From contig JAHBBC010000011.1 in NCBI GenBank assembly GCA_019915015.1, positions 682,001-746,000 on the forward strand: DNA of 64,000 nt. The letters run 5' to 3'. Below the pieces are notes generated by a model. The model was not told the origin of the DNA, made no database searches, and saw only the letters and a program-made list of their open reading frames with translations. Both the position numbers and the translations under genes were made by a program. This document shows positions 51,734 to 63,502 of the stretch, one piece after another. Position 1 is the stretch's first letter. Every line of letters begins with the position of its first letter. The DNA comes from Auriscalpium vulgare (lineage: Eukaryota > Basidiomycota > Agaricomycetes > Russulales > Auriscalpiaceae).

Positions 51734-52762
51734 ATGGCCGACGTCCGTGGCCAGTCCGGCGACCCCGACGACGACCACCTCGACTCGTCGTCCCCCACGT
51801 CCGATGCAGTCCACCCGCAGATGACCATGCATCCCGCCTTTCCCGCCCTCCCCTTGCACATGTACCCCTTTGCCAACGGCCTTACGCAGCAGCCCCAGAT
51901 GCGTTCCAAGCGCAGGCAGGTCAAGAACGCCTGCACAAACTGCCAGAAGGCCTGCAAGAAGTGCGACGATGCCCGCCCCTGCCTCCGCTGCGTCAAATAC
52001 GGCATCGGCGAGGAGTGCGTAGATTCCCAGCGCAAGGAGCGCAAGAAGGGAATCAAGCGGGGGCCTTACAAGAAGCGCGATGGAAAGAGTAAGTGTCACC
52101 CCCACTCCCCCTTCCAATACCGTCCCGCCGTTGTGCGCGCGTATTGACTCTCGGTCTGATAAACCGATCGCGCAGCCACCAACGTCGAGCAGCCGCTCGA
52201 CGCCGCCGCCGTGGCCGTGCACCAGGGGGTGCCGCCCCCGCCCGGGGTGCCCACGGCGAGCCCCCCGCCCCAGGTGCCCTACATGGGCTACCCCCCGGGC
52301 TACTACGGCCAGTACGCCGCCCCCATCGCTGCCCCGGCGCCCCCCAAGCCCGGCGAGGCGCCCGCGTACTACCCGCACCCGCACCCCCAATATTACGTCC
52401 CGCTGCAGCACCCCCAGCAGCAGCAGCAGCAGCAACCTCCCCCGCCGCCGCCGCCCACCCATGAGCAGCAGCCGGACAACGTGGCCTACGCGCCCCCGCC
52501 CCCGCCACAGTTCTACCCCGGCCCGTTCATGCCACCGTACCCCCAGCCGTACCCCTACATGATGCCGCACCCGGGCCAGCGCCCCGACCACATGCAGGTG
52601 GGCATGCAGTACGCCTCGTACGCGCCGCCCATGTACCAGAAGCCGCATCCGGGCGCGCCGGGGCAGGATGTGGCGGGTATGCATCCGATGCATATGGGTG
52701 GTCGGCGCGAGGACCATATGGATGGAAGGGAGGCACTCGTGATGGACGGGAGGCACGTCTGA
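51734..52762 (+). CDS. Zn2Cys6 binuclear-cluster transcription factor
   Basis: Two exons: 51734-52088 and 52176-52762; phases agree, 313 residues. The binuclear cluster (about residues 62-95) reads ACTNCQKACKKCDDARPC then LRCVKYGIGEECVD, with six Cys, followed by the basic linker RKERKKGIKRGPYKKR, typical of a conserved fungal subfamily related to gluconeogenesis or carbon regulators such as Ert1/AcuK, though there is no PAS domain. The C-terminal half is Pro/Tyr/Gln-rich, low complexity, likely an activation region. It lacks the fungal-specific middle homology domain. Target genes are unknown. Confidence 0.92.
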
Positions 52763-54023
52763 AGGACCGCGACATTGTAAGATTAGATCTTCATCTTCGT
52801 TCTCTGTATTTTTTTGGGTGGCATTTTGGTCTCGCTCAACCGATTTCGTTCTTGCTTTGCCTATCGTGCTTTTTACCCTGCTTTCTAGTGCACATACTGG
52901 GATCTGCTAATGTATTTGTCCTCGAATGACTCTACTAATTGCAAAGTCGGCTGTGAGCCCTGGATGCATAGTATTTCATACGTGCTTGTTATGCCTCTGT
53001 GACTTCCAAACCGGTCTATTGCAAGACCCCGCGGCCGTCTCTGCCCCGCCGTAGCGACGCTCCTAATCAGAGCGGCAAAAGTTACCGACACACCGTCCAG
53101 CAACGTACATGTACGATCTCATCTCCGCTCGCCCCCATCTGCGGTTTCCGCCAGCGCGGGAGGCTCGCGGGCTTTAAGCAGCCCCCTCAGCTCCGCTTTC
53201 AGCCTCGCGCTCCAGGTCCCCGTCGCTCGCGGCCCAGCAACGTTACATGACCTGATTGCCGCAGCATCATGAGCATAGGATGTGCTCATGCGCGTCAACG
53301 GCGCGGGCGGCTGCACATCTCTGCACATGTGCGCAACTTTCCGGCGTCTTCCTTGCGAGAATGGAGACGGGCATGGGTAATTTATGAAGCTTGAAGGTTT
53401 GCGGGCACCCTTCGGGCGTCTGGAGGCACAGCAGCGGGCGCGGTGAGGTAATGGACGGCGCCTCGACTGGGGCGAACAAAGGATGCCAATACGTACTTTC
53501 TTCGCAGGCCCGTTCGCAGCACGCACCCGAGCATTCCCAGCGCGATCCTATCGCAGAGCTGTCAAGCCCACGCCTCGAGATACAGGCATCACGCGCAGGA
53601 AATGTTACGGAACTGCATGCTTGGCGGGCGCGCGCACATCGCTGCATTGATTATCAGAACTCGTGCAAGGTTCATCCACCCACCGGGCGTCATGTCATGC
53701 ACGCTTCGTCTGCTGTGACGTCGGGCACGATCTGTATTGACACGATAAGTATTATTGCCTTGGGAAATAATGACGTTACGCGAGATCTGCGCGCAGGGAT
53801 GGGGATATGAACAGACACCGTGCAGCAGACGACAAGTTCGCGGCTTGCACATGAACGCGCGGTGCCTCGCCTCACTCCGCCTCGGGCGCGCGCCGATTTA
53901 AGATGAGACACACACCGAGCGCCGCGCATCCACTCTGCACGCAACGCCCGTCTGCGCAGCACACGATCAAACACGCAAGAGCCAGCTGCCATGTAAACGC
54001 ACGCGCACGGTGTATACAGAAGG
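52763..54023. other. Intergenic, about 1.26 kb, no gene recognised
   Basis: T-rich 3' flank of the Zn2Cys6 gene to about 52880, then mixed sequence. ORFs up to 139 codons overlap on both strands without domains. Nothing else seen. Confidence 0.55.
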
Positions 54024-54823
54024 TCATGTCACGACACACCGCCGCTGCTTGACGATCTTCCCCCACTTGCCCTTCATGCTGTCCCGCAGCGCGAGCGCGA
54101 ACACGTCCTGCACGCCCGCGCCCGTCTTCGCGGAGCACTCGATGTACTTCGCGCCGATGTCCTTCGCGACGGCCGCGCCCTGCTCCGGCGTCACGGGCGT
54201 CTGGCCCTGCGCGCCGAGCATGCGTCGCGTCTGCTCGTCGCGCCGCAGATCGGGTTGGTCCCGACGAGGATGAGCGGCGTGCCCTCGCAGAAGTGGGCGA
54301 CCTCCGGATACCACTGCGCAGACGCCACGTGAGCGGATGTGCAGTGCAGCTGGCACGCAGCGGCGGGCGCACCTTGTCCGTGACGTTTCCGAGGCTGACG
54401 GGGAAGTCGATGGAGAACACGATGAGGATGACGTCGCTTTCTGGGTAGCTTAATGGGCGCAGGCGGTCGTAGTCCTCCTGACCGGCCGTGTCCCACAGCG
54501 CCAGCTCGACGAGCTTGCCGTCAAACGGCACCTGTGTCACGTAGTTCTCGAACACAGTCGGAATGTACGCCTGCACGCGCATGCCGTTCAGCGACGGCGC
54601 TCCGTCTCACGTATCAGGACAACGTACTTCTGGGAAACGGTTCTCCGCATACACAATCAGCAGACACGTCTTGCCGCAACCGCCTGGGGAAAAATGCATG
54701 AGCGCGCGCTCTTGGGTTTGAGGACACGGGATGCGCACCATCGCCCACCACCACGAGCTTCTTCTTAAGGTCTGGCCTGCGCATTTGCTGGCCGGCTTGG
54801 GCATTCTGATATGAGCTGTCCAT
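54024..54823 (-). pseudogene. Rho-type small GTPase with a one-base frameshift in the G4 motif
   Basis: Exons: 54823-54739, 54683-54628, 54570-54373, 54313-54024. Lengths sum to 629, one base short of 210 codons. Intact parts: [20 protein letters not shown] (G1), [10 protein letters not shown] (switch I), [20 protein letters not shown] (switch II), [19 protein letters not shown], then after the shift [23 protein letters not shown] (G5) and a CVVT CaaX end. The break is near 54255, where TKxDL is expected. Everything else, including splice sites, codon bias and prenylation motif, looks functional, so an assembly error is as likely as true loss. The sequence resembles the Rho1/RhoA class. Confidence 0.8.
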
Positions 54824-55476
54824 GATATGGAATCAAGATGGGGATATAAATGGGAGCAGAGCACTGCAGCACGCGTCAGCAAACGTTCGCTCCTCGAATC
54901 CCTCGACTGACAATTGAGCACGAACAGATCGGATATGAGAGCAAGCAAGGAGGGTCAAGCCTTGGGATTCAGACGCTGGATGTGTTGTGGCAGGAAACGT
55001 CCATGTAGTTGCGGAACGGTGGTGGCAGAGTGGAGCAGGAACAGCGCAGTGCTTGCGGCGCGGCGCGGTTCAACCACGGTGGCTGTGCTGCCGCGTTCTG
55101 CCATCTCTATCTTATCGCAACCTCTGGTCACCATCTTGAATGCAGGTGAAGAGTTGTCTGTAAGCTGTAACGAGAACGCCGACGTGTAGAGCACCATGGC
55201 CTTATACGCGCAATGCGAGGAAAGCGCAGGGGCGGCAACGTGCCTCCTTGTGGCGAGAGCCGAGTCGAAGTCCTTTGAACGCTACCAGAATGGTCGGCAG
55301 AACAGCCCACGTTCCTAAGTTCCCGCCATGCTGCACTTTGAAGACGTGTCGCGGACAACAAGAGCACTTCCTCGCGGTCTAGAAAGCACGATGATCTCCT
55401 CGTGTTGCGCGAAAAGAACCCCAGGTACAATTTTTACAATCGATGTCAAGCTTCTAATCTTTACCCGGACACGCCT
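54824..55476. other. Intergenic, no gene recognised
   Basis: Holds the Rho promoter and the 3' flank of NDK. Only short ORFs (100 codons or less) without features. Confidence 0.55.
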
Positions 55477-56155
55477 TTACTCGAAGATCCAGGTCGACAG
55501 CGTCTGCTCGTACTGCGTGACGCCCTCAGGGAACCAGCTGCGCAACATAATCAGCATTGCCGATGACTAGCATGCACACGAAGCACACGTACAGAGCGAT
55601 CTCCTTCTCGGCGCTCTCGACCGCATCGGAGCCGTGGCAGATGTTGCGGCCAACGGCAAGGGCGAAGTCGCCACGGATCGTGCCTATCCACGCCGGTCAG
55701 CTACGGCGATACGACGGGCGAGATAACGCGACGCCTACGGGGTTGGACGCGAGCGGGTTGGTCGCGCCGAGCATGACACGGCCGGTCTTGACAGCGTCAA
55801 GACCCTCCCACACCATCGCGACGACGGGGCCCGAGGCCATGTACTTGATGAGGCCAGGGAAGAAGGCCTTGCCCTTGAGGTCGGCGTAGTCTGCGCATAC
55901 AGCCATGAGCGGACTATATGCGCGCAGATCAGGCGATGCTCACGCTTCTCGAGGTGCTCGGGGGTGGCGTGGACGAGCTTGAGGGCAATGAGCTTGAAGC
56001 CGCGCTGCTCGAAGCGGCCGATGATGTTGCCAACGAGCCCGCGCTGGACGCCGTCGGGCTGTCGCGACCGGGACGGTCCTCATGAGCGCTGGCGACGAGA
56101 GAGAGAGGGCGTGGCATACCTTGACCATGATGTAGGTGCGCTCAGAAACAGACAT
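55477..56155 (-). CDS. YNK1: Nucleoside diphosphate kinase
   Basis: Exons 56155-56120, 56058-55944, 55890 to about 55739/55735, 55683 onward and a final exon to TAA 55479-55477. About 150 residues: [80 protein letters not shown] (catalytic His) and EIALWFPEGV, ending TWIFE. It transfers gamma-phosphate between nucleotides via phosphohistidine. Intron 3 is irregular: the GT donor after 55739 is phase 0 but the acceptor before 55683 needs phase 1. A GC donor after 55735 restores the frame but inserts one residue. An in-frame upstream ATG at 56254 would add a 33-residue hydrophobic leader. Confidence 0.9.
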
Positions 56156-56355
56156 TGGGGATGCGGAAGTGGTGGGCGGGTTGTGGATGAAAGGAAAGAG
56201 GCAAGCTAGGAAGAGGACCAGCAGAACGCAGATTTTATGCAGCATCTCGACCATCTAGAGATGCTCTATCTCGGTGATAGCCGCCCTGCCAAACACGCAC
56301 AAATACTCTCCGGACACGCCCGTTCTCGTCCCGCCAGCGACTCCATCGAACCAAA
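56156..56355. promoter_or_regulatory. Bidirectional promoter NDK / QCR7
   Basis: 200 bp between the two divergent starts. On the NDK strand part of it is open in frame with NDK up to ATG 56254, so the NDK leader may overlap the QCR7 promoter. Confidence 0.5.
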
Positions 56356-56904
56356 ATGCCTGGCCCACTCGGTGTCTCCCTCGCCCCCTACGTGCGCTCG
56401 TCGCGCAGCCTCTACAAATTCCTCAAGCCTGTCGCCAACTGGTATGCCAACCTGTCCGGCTACAGGAAGCTGGGCTTCATCTATGACGACCTCCGTGCGT
56501 TGCCTTCACTTCCCGCGAGCCAAGACTGAACCCCATCAATAGTCGTCGAGGAGCGTCCGGACGTTCAGCGCGTACGTGCTGCTCCCCCCACGCTCTGTGT
56601 CCGCTGAGCCAACCAACTTCCGCAGGCCCTGACCCGTCTCACTCCTCGCGAGACCTACGACCGCGCCTTCCGTCTGAAGCGCGCATCCCAAGCCAGTGTC
56701 CAACACAAGGAGCTCCCCAAGTCAGAGTGGATTAAGCCTGAGGAGGTGCGCCGTCTGTCCTGCCCCTCTTGCGCTGCGCTGACGCCCGCGTTTTGCTCGC
56801 ACCCGCAGGACGTCCGTTACTTGGCGCCGCACGTGCTGTCAGTCGCGAAGGAGGATCAGGAGCGAGCTGTGTGGGACACGATCAACGTCGAGCGTAAGAA
56901 GTAG
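56356..56904 (+). CDS. QCR7: Cytochrome bc1 complex subunit 7 (QCR7/UQCRB)
   Basis: Four exons: 56356-56494, 56543-56571, 56626-56745, 56809-56904; phases agree, 127 residues, the usual size. Conserved text: WYANLSGYRKLGFIYDDL, ALTRLTPRETYDRAFRLKRA, LPKSEWIKPEEDVRYL and VAKEDQERAVWD. QCR7 is a matrix-side subunit of respiratory complex III that stabilises cytochrome b. It has no cleavable presequence, which is normal for this protein. Confidence 0.96.
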
Positions 56905-57856
56905 ACGGCTGCATTGCAATGTCCCAAAATTATAGACGCTTGACCATCCGCTGCGAATCCGCCATTGAACCTTGCGCATGCATGAACCTGTTATGAATGG
57001 TCGGCGGAGCATGTACTTTGGGACAATTTATCTCGTGTTCCCTGCGTCTGGGACCCTTGGCAACGCCGTTGGCCTGAGACGTTCCATTACTGCGGGACTC
57101 AGTTGCGCGTTACCGCTGTCACTAAACCCATTGCGAGGTATAGCAATCGCCGTTAATCACACCTCACCTCGCCAACAAGACACGAAATACGAGATGGATA
57201 TTACTGTAATACTACTGTTACATGTACATGCACGCGACAGCGACAGAGAAAATGGAATAATTTAAAAACAGATATAGTTTGGCCACCCGAGCTTCCCGAA
57301 CTGAACTTCTTGTAACCAGCGGCCCGATCCACCCAGCAGATACATATGAAAAGCCCACGCAAGCCCACGCAAGCCAGCCAGAAAACGATGATCGATGGTG
57401 AAAGGCTACCGCACCGAGGCGACGACCCGCTCCGCGCGAAGAGACCGACCGCGCCACGTACTCCTCGGGTCGAAAGAACGTTGCCAGTCGACATACAGCG
57501 CAGCCCCGACACCCCAACCTTGCCCCCGACAGCCCCGCCAACCCGCCTGCCTCCGTCTATGCCTAGCTCACAATCCCAAGCTCAAAACACGCCCGACGCA
57601 TGAAGGCCGCAAGGGAAAGGGATTTGAGAGGCCTTCTTACCGGTTTATCATGCACGGACGGAACGCAGACGAGACACATGATGCTGCAAATCCTGCGCAC
57701 GGCTTCCCACGATAGAGACACCTTCCTCCTCTGTTCGAGCGCAAACACCCCCACGCGCGTGGCGCGCCCGTTTGCGCACGAACAGAGCGAGACATCGTGG
57801 GGTGCAGTGGGCAGGGCTTGCGGAGCCATATACTTACCCCGCGTGAGTTCCTCCCG
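56905..57856. other. Convergent intergenic region, no gene recognised
   Basis: About 950 bp between QCR7 and the SMG6-like gene. A short direct repeat of the word AAGCCCACGC occurs near 57352-57372. No ORF, RNA gene or element can be supported. Confidence 0.5.
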
Positions 57857-60800
57857 TCATGAGGCCCCGGAAAGAAGGCTTCCCAAATCTCTCTCGCTCG
57901 CGACGAGCAGTTGTCTTGACCGCGCTTTGAGTCGGACTGAAGAAGGAATACGGATAAGGTCAGCGTGGGTATGATGGACAACGGGCGAGGCAACTCACGA
58001 TTGCGATCGAGGGAAAGCAGGACGACCTTCGCCGGTTCGCCATCGCCGGACGTAACAGGGTCGCTTGGTATCAGGTACATCGAGCGATCCTGCCAGTGCT
58101 CGTCCTGCCAGATAGCGGCCTTGAGGATCAGGTCGTCCATATTGCGCTCCCAGGCGTCGGGATCGTCGAAGTCCACTTGCTCGCTGCGGACGTTGAGGGA
58201 GGACAGGTAGTTGCCGCGCGATGTCAGCACCTTCAGCGATGATGAATACTGCTTGAAGTGTGCCGTGAGATAGGTGATGGCGGCCTTCGCCGCGTCGCCG
58301 AGTACAGTAGTGTTGTTGCCGAGGCCGTCGAGCTCCATGATGACCGGCAGTGGGATGACGACAGTCCACCGCCGGCTCTCGACAAGCGTCGCGACCTCAG
58401 CCAGGGATGAGAGCAGAATGTTGGTGTCGAGCACGAGGATCGTGTAGCCCGGGCGAAGATTGAGCGCGGGGCGGGTGGGCGGCGCCGTCTTCCGAGGTCC
58501 GCGTGGACGAGGACGCCGCGGAGACGGCCCCCGCTGCGAGGCCTGCAGTAGACTCTGCAGATACCGCCGGCGAGCCTAAAAGACGAAGCGAGCATGTCAT
58601 GAGCCAGGCTCCACAGATGTGGCGGTGCGCAGATTCGGCACCGCGCAATAAAAGAATCAGGATCAAACTCACCTTGAGAGCCCGAACCTCCTCTGTGTCC
58701 TCATCGTCATCGCTCTGGCCGGATGAGTCGCCGTTGAAATCAATGTCGTCGTCGACATCCATCATATCGAAGTCCTCGCTGTCGTCCCAGCGTGTGCCGA
58801 GTTTCCTGCGCTCCTCCTCTTCCCGCTCTGCGCGCTCTAGCTGGGCCCACACCCGGACCTTCTCAGCCAGCACGCCTTCGGTCCACCACCGCCGTTCCTC
58901 GTCCCACCGGAAACCATCAACAATCATCGTGAGCCGCCGCCCCGCCCACGCCACGCGTCGCCAGCGCAGCGTCTCGCGCGACTCCTTCTCCTTCGTCTCG
59001 TCCGAGTCGTCGCCTATCTGCCCGTCCGCCTCCGTCTCGTCGCGCTCGTCGAGCATCTCCATCTCGTTTTGGCGAGACTCACCCGATGCCCAAAACCCAC
59101 GCTCGTACAGTCCGCGGCCCGGCCAGGCCATGCCGCGGACTGCCCAATCCTCGGGGAGCGCGTTGTGCGCGGTGAGCTTCTCGCCGGTGTCGACGTCTTT
59201 GAGGGCGCGGCGTGGGACGCGAATGAGGAGCCGCGTAAGGCTCTCCCAGGGAACGAGGCGCTCGACGGCAGCTAAGCCTTGAGGACTTTTCATGACCGTC
59301 GGCAGGAATGTCAGCATTACCGTGACATAGGAGCCAGGCACCTTCTGGTCCTCGAAGGTATCAAGATGCTCGAGAGCGTGTGCGAGCATCGTGAAGGCAA
59401 TTTGCTGCGCCATGGTGAACGCGGGCGGGGGATCCGTGGACATCTGCGCGTCGGAGAGCGCAGGCGACGCGTGGGTAGCGGTCCGCTGGCCGTCGTTGCT
59501 GCGTCGCGGCTCCGTCTCGTCGACATCCATCTTCTCCTCCACCATGCCTTTCTTCGCGAGCTTCTTCGCCGGCGCAACGGGGGCTCCTGCACCGACAACG
59601 CCCGCCCGGCGCAGGACGCCGGTGGAACGCCCGTATTCGAGCATCGCGCCGATGTTGATGGCCGCCATCATGGTCCACTCGCGCGCCTCAGGAGCGTCAG
59701 TCGAAAGACGTTCCATGAAGCGCGCGAGCGTCGGCGCGAAGTCGTCCAGCTGGATGTTTGTGAACAACATGCCGTGCAGCAGGACGAACAGATCTGCGGT
59801 CCGGGCGTCGGGAGCGCTGCGCCGAGCTTGCGCGGCGGGTGACCAGATGGAAAGGACGGATTCGCGTGACGTCTCGAACGGCCGGATGGCGATCATGCTG
59901 CAAACAACCTTAATTAGCAAATGCACGCGGACACATGACTGCGCAACTGACCTTTTTACGAAATGGTAAACGGCACGCAGCTCCTCGCCTTCGACTTCGC
60001 GACTGAGCAGGCCCAGATGGTGATGCAGTTTGCCTGTGCCAGGCATGTTCGCGACGCCTTCTGCGTACCATTGTTTGGCGATCGTCCTCCACCGTTCCTT
60101 CTCCGGCTCAAGCTCCATCATCCTCGCCGCCGCGATGCCCACGCTTGGACTCGGCGAGTCGTCGATGCGCGCGACAGCAGCGGGATTTCTGCTGCTGGTT
60201 GTGCTCATCGCAGCGGATGCGTTCGCTGCGGTCGACGTGGGAGTCAACCGCTGCGCGCTGCTGGAGACAGCAGCGGCAGTGAGGGATGAGGAGGGGCCGG
60301 CGGAGGAGGGTACCATGGAGGCGATCGCCATGCGATAGCGCGCGAGGTCGCCGAGGGCCTCGAGCCATCCGGGCTTCAGGCTGACGAGGGTCTCTTCTTC
60401 GAGGAGCCCCGTGTAGAAGGTGTATGCGTAATAAATAAAATCTTGGAGGTGTTCCATCGCTATCTTCGAGTTGAGCGACGAGCGGCGGAGGTTCTCCAGG
60501 AGACGATGGAATGCGTGGGTCCACAAACGAATAACGATATTGTACTTCTCGGGTATATTTCTTAATGATGCAGGGACGTTGGGGGCGAGCGAAATGGCGA
60601 GGAGATTATGCATCATCTCCGCGAGTCTATCGGCCGAGGGTCAGCGAGTCGTAGAGCAGAGACGGCGATGACTCACGCTTTGTGATCCTCCACAGCCTTC
60701 TTCCACCGCAGCGACTCGGGATCCTCATTCCCACTTCCTCCCTTCAGCAACACTCTGCTATCATCCGGCGTCACCTCGCCCGAATCCTGCAAGATCTTCG

Positions 60801-61536
60801 CTTCAAGTGCCGATATGTCGCGGTACAGCTTCTTGAGCTGTGCAGAGAATGCGTTGGTCTTTGACTCATCGCGGGGTTTGCGGTCGAAGAGAGAGGAGGG
60901 GGACGAAGAGTCGGTGGTGCTGTCCGAGGTGAGGGTGAAATTAGATGAACTCGTCGACGGCGCGTATGACGAGGTGGAGGAGTAGTCGCCGGATGACTTC
61001 GGGGTGGGGGTTGGTTTCCGCGCCTGCACGGAGAAGCGTACGGGGTCGTCTCGCCGGTGGTCAAATAGCTGTCGAGAGGACTGCGGTTTGGGCTTTGCCA
61101 CCGCATGTGAGCTTCCGGCCGAGTCGGACATGGCCTCGGGCTCGGTGGTGCGGCGCATCGGGATGACGTCCGTCTCTGGGTTGTAGAGCTTGGTGGCCCG
61201 GGGCGAGCCGCTGATCGTCAGGCGGCGAGAGAACTCGTCTGCGCTGGGCTCGACAACCACAACTTGTGGCGGAGGGGGTGCGGCTGACGGAGTCGGTTTG
61301 CGCGGTGAAGGTGGGGATCGCGAGGCGGCGGCGCCGGCCACGGCCACACCTGGACGCTCTGCTCTGTCCTTTGGACGAGCGGCACTGGAAGATCGATGAG
61401 GGACAGTTGGCAGGGGGTGGTGTGTAGCGCACCTGTGTTTCTTGCGCTGTGCGGCGACCATCCTCTCTGCGATGTCTGTGGGCTGGGGCGCTATGTCGCG
61501 GTCCCTATGGACTCTTGTAGGACGTACGTCGTGCAT
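57857..61536 (-). CDS. SMG6: EST1/SMG6-like protein with C-terminal PIN nuclease domain
   Basis: ATG 61536-61534 (MHDVRPTRVHRDRDI) to TGA 57859-57857. A Pro/Ser-rich N-terminus is followed by LKKLYRDISALEAKIL and the helical EST1/14-3-3-like TPR part (NIVIRLWTHAFHRLLENLR, FIYYAYTFYTGLL, WYAEGVANMPGTGKLHHHLG, LFVLLHGMLFTNIQLDDF). After an acidic linker (FDMMDVDDDIDF) comes the PIN domain with the expected acidic residues in LDTNILL, PVIMELDGLG, RNMDDLILKAA and LLSLDRN. In animals SMG6 cuts mRNA in nonsense-mediated decay; many fungi carry related proteins of less clear role. The TPR-DSH-PIN order supports the call. The C-terminus is slightly short after the PIN core. Confidence 0.87.
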
Positions 61537-62193
61537 GGTGGTAAGAGGAGAAGAAGAGCTGGCAGCGATTGAGGCAAACGGGCTGCGCAGTCTTCTCCGC
61601 AGTCGCTGCGCGCACAACTCTGCGGCCTGTCAGATCAGATCGGGGAGACGTCACAAGGTCACATCACACCGGCTCCGTTTTCCGTCGCCCATCTCGGGCA
61701 CCGTGACGCTCGGCCACGACCACCACGTCTCCTGCGTACCGCCTGGTACACCTCGCTGCTGCTGGCCAGCCTCGGGACGTGGTCGCCACGGCCAACCAGG
61801 ACTGCGCCGCCGCAGGCACCGTGACGGGCGGCACCTGCACGCAATCCCACATGCATGGACACCCGCTTCCGATGCCATACCGTTCCTGAAAGTACTGTCA
61901 TAATACTACTCGGCTTCAACCCATTTCAACGACATTTTCAATGGCCATCATCCGCGTACTGTATACGAACTGCCTTTGCGTCCTGCAGCGCTCAGCCGCC
62001 ACCCATCCCGCCACCCACGCTAGCCCTCTGCACTCTCCCGCCACTGTCACGCTTTCGCGAGTGCGGATCACGGCCCCGCTGGCCAAACGCTCATCTCCAC
62101 AAGCAAATCACAACGCTCTGATTATTCGTCTGTTCTTCGGCGCGTCACGCTTCCTGATACTCCGAGCAACCAATCCGTTTACGACTCGGCTTC
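61537..62193. other. Promoter of the SMG6-like gene and 3' flank of the SDR gene
   Basis: Same-strand gap of about 650 bp. Short GC-rich ORFs without features on both strands; nothing else recognised. Confidence 0.5.
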
Positions 62194-63502
62194 TCACCAG
62201 GAATGGTGCCCCCCACTCACGAGAATGCTGCGCGCCGTGAAATGCGTCAGCGGTGTCTCACCCGGAACATGTGTGTACGAGCCGCTTACTCGCTGCCCGT
62301 GCAGAAGGACGACGCGTCGCTCGCCAGCCACGTCACGACGCCGCGCAACTCGTCCGGCCTACCAATCCGCCCCAGCGGGTTCAGCGAGGACCACTTGTCG
62401 AGCAGCTCCGGCTGCTGATCCAAATACGCCGCAGTCATCCTGGACGCGCGGTCAGAAAAAGACTTTCGTCACTGCAAGGTCCGCAGCTTGCGCTGAAACC
62501 CGCTGCGCCGCGTATGGAATGGAGAGCGATGGCGTACGTGGTCTTAATATGCCCTGGCGAGAGCGAGTTGACGCGTATGTTCCGTGGGCCCAGCTCGCAT
62601 GCCATGCTCCGCGCCATCTGGAGCACCGCCGACTTGCTTGAATTGTACGACACCCAAGCGTGGTCCTAGCCAGCCAGGCCCCAACGCCGCGTCAGTGCAG
62701 CTACGTACATACGCACAGAAAGGGACGCTGCCGACCTTGTTCGTGATGCTCCCGCTCATCGAGGCAATCAAGATGATACTTCCGCCGTTGCCGAAGCGCT
62801 GCATCTGGCGCCCCGCTGCTTGTGCGGTGAAGAGCACGCCGCTCGTGTTCACGTCCAGCACCTGCCCGCGGTCACTGGTCAGCCCCTCCAAGACCCACCC
62901 ACCCCCCTACGCACCTCGCGGAACTGCTCAGCGGGGTACTCCAGGCAGTCCGTATGCGCCTTCAGGATCCCCGCGGCGGCCACGCACACGTCCATCCTGC
63001 CCTCCTTCTCCGCGATCTGCTCGCCCACCTCCCACATCGCCTCCTGGTCGCGCACGTCCGCGGACATGTACTCCAGCCGCCGACCCCCGCCCATCGCGCC
63101 GACGTACTCATGCACCGCCTCCCACTCCGTGCCCGGCATCGCGGGCAGGTCGACGCAGTACACCGCCCGCGCGCCCGCCTCCGCCAGCGCGAGCGCCATC
63201 TCCAGCCCCAGTCCGCGGTTCCCGCCCGACACCAGCGCGACGCGATCCGTCAGCGCGAACTCCGCGAAGATCTTGGGCTGGGGCGCCTCTGTGGCCCCGC
63301 GCGCGAGCGCGGCGGCGACGCCGAGGGGTGCGAGTGGGGACTCGGGCGGGGCGGGGACGTGCAGGCGCGCTGCAGGTGTGGTGGCGAAGGCGCGCGCGGG
63401 CACGGGCACGGGCGTGGGTGCGCGGGTGCGCAGGGCCGTTGATGCAAGCAGTCGTGATCCCGCGCTGCGGGCGGCGTTCCGCGATCCATATGCGAGGTGC
63501 AT
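62194..63502 (-). CDS. Short-chain dehydrogenase/reductase with mitochondrial-type presequence
   Basis: ATG 63502-63500; about four introns; stop TGA 62196-62194 after ILVSGGHHSW. The first about 60 residues are rich in Arg, Ala and Ser with no acidic residues (RTRAPTPVPVPARAFATTPA), like a mitochondrial presequence. The Rossmann core has VALVSGGNRGLGLEMALALA (TGxxxGxG type), CVAAAGILKAHTD (NAG-like), NGGSIILIASMSGS (catalytic Ser), YNSSKSAVLQMARSMA (YxxxK), and NPLGRIGRPDELRGVVTWLA. This is a classical SDR resembling polyol/sorbose or arabinitol dehydrogenases of fungi. Substrate unknown. Confidence 0.92.

Noticed and set aside
50360..52756. 798-codon minus-strand ORF crossing the DYRK start and the Zn2Cys6 gene
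   Set aside because: Its right half is the antisense shadow of the Zn2Cys6 gene; only the part from the ATG at 51049 leftwards belongs to the DYRK kinase.
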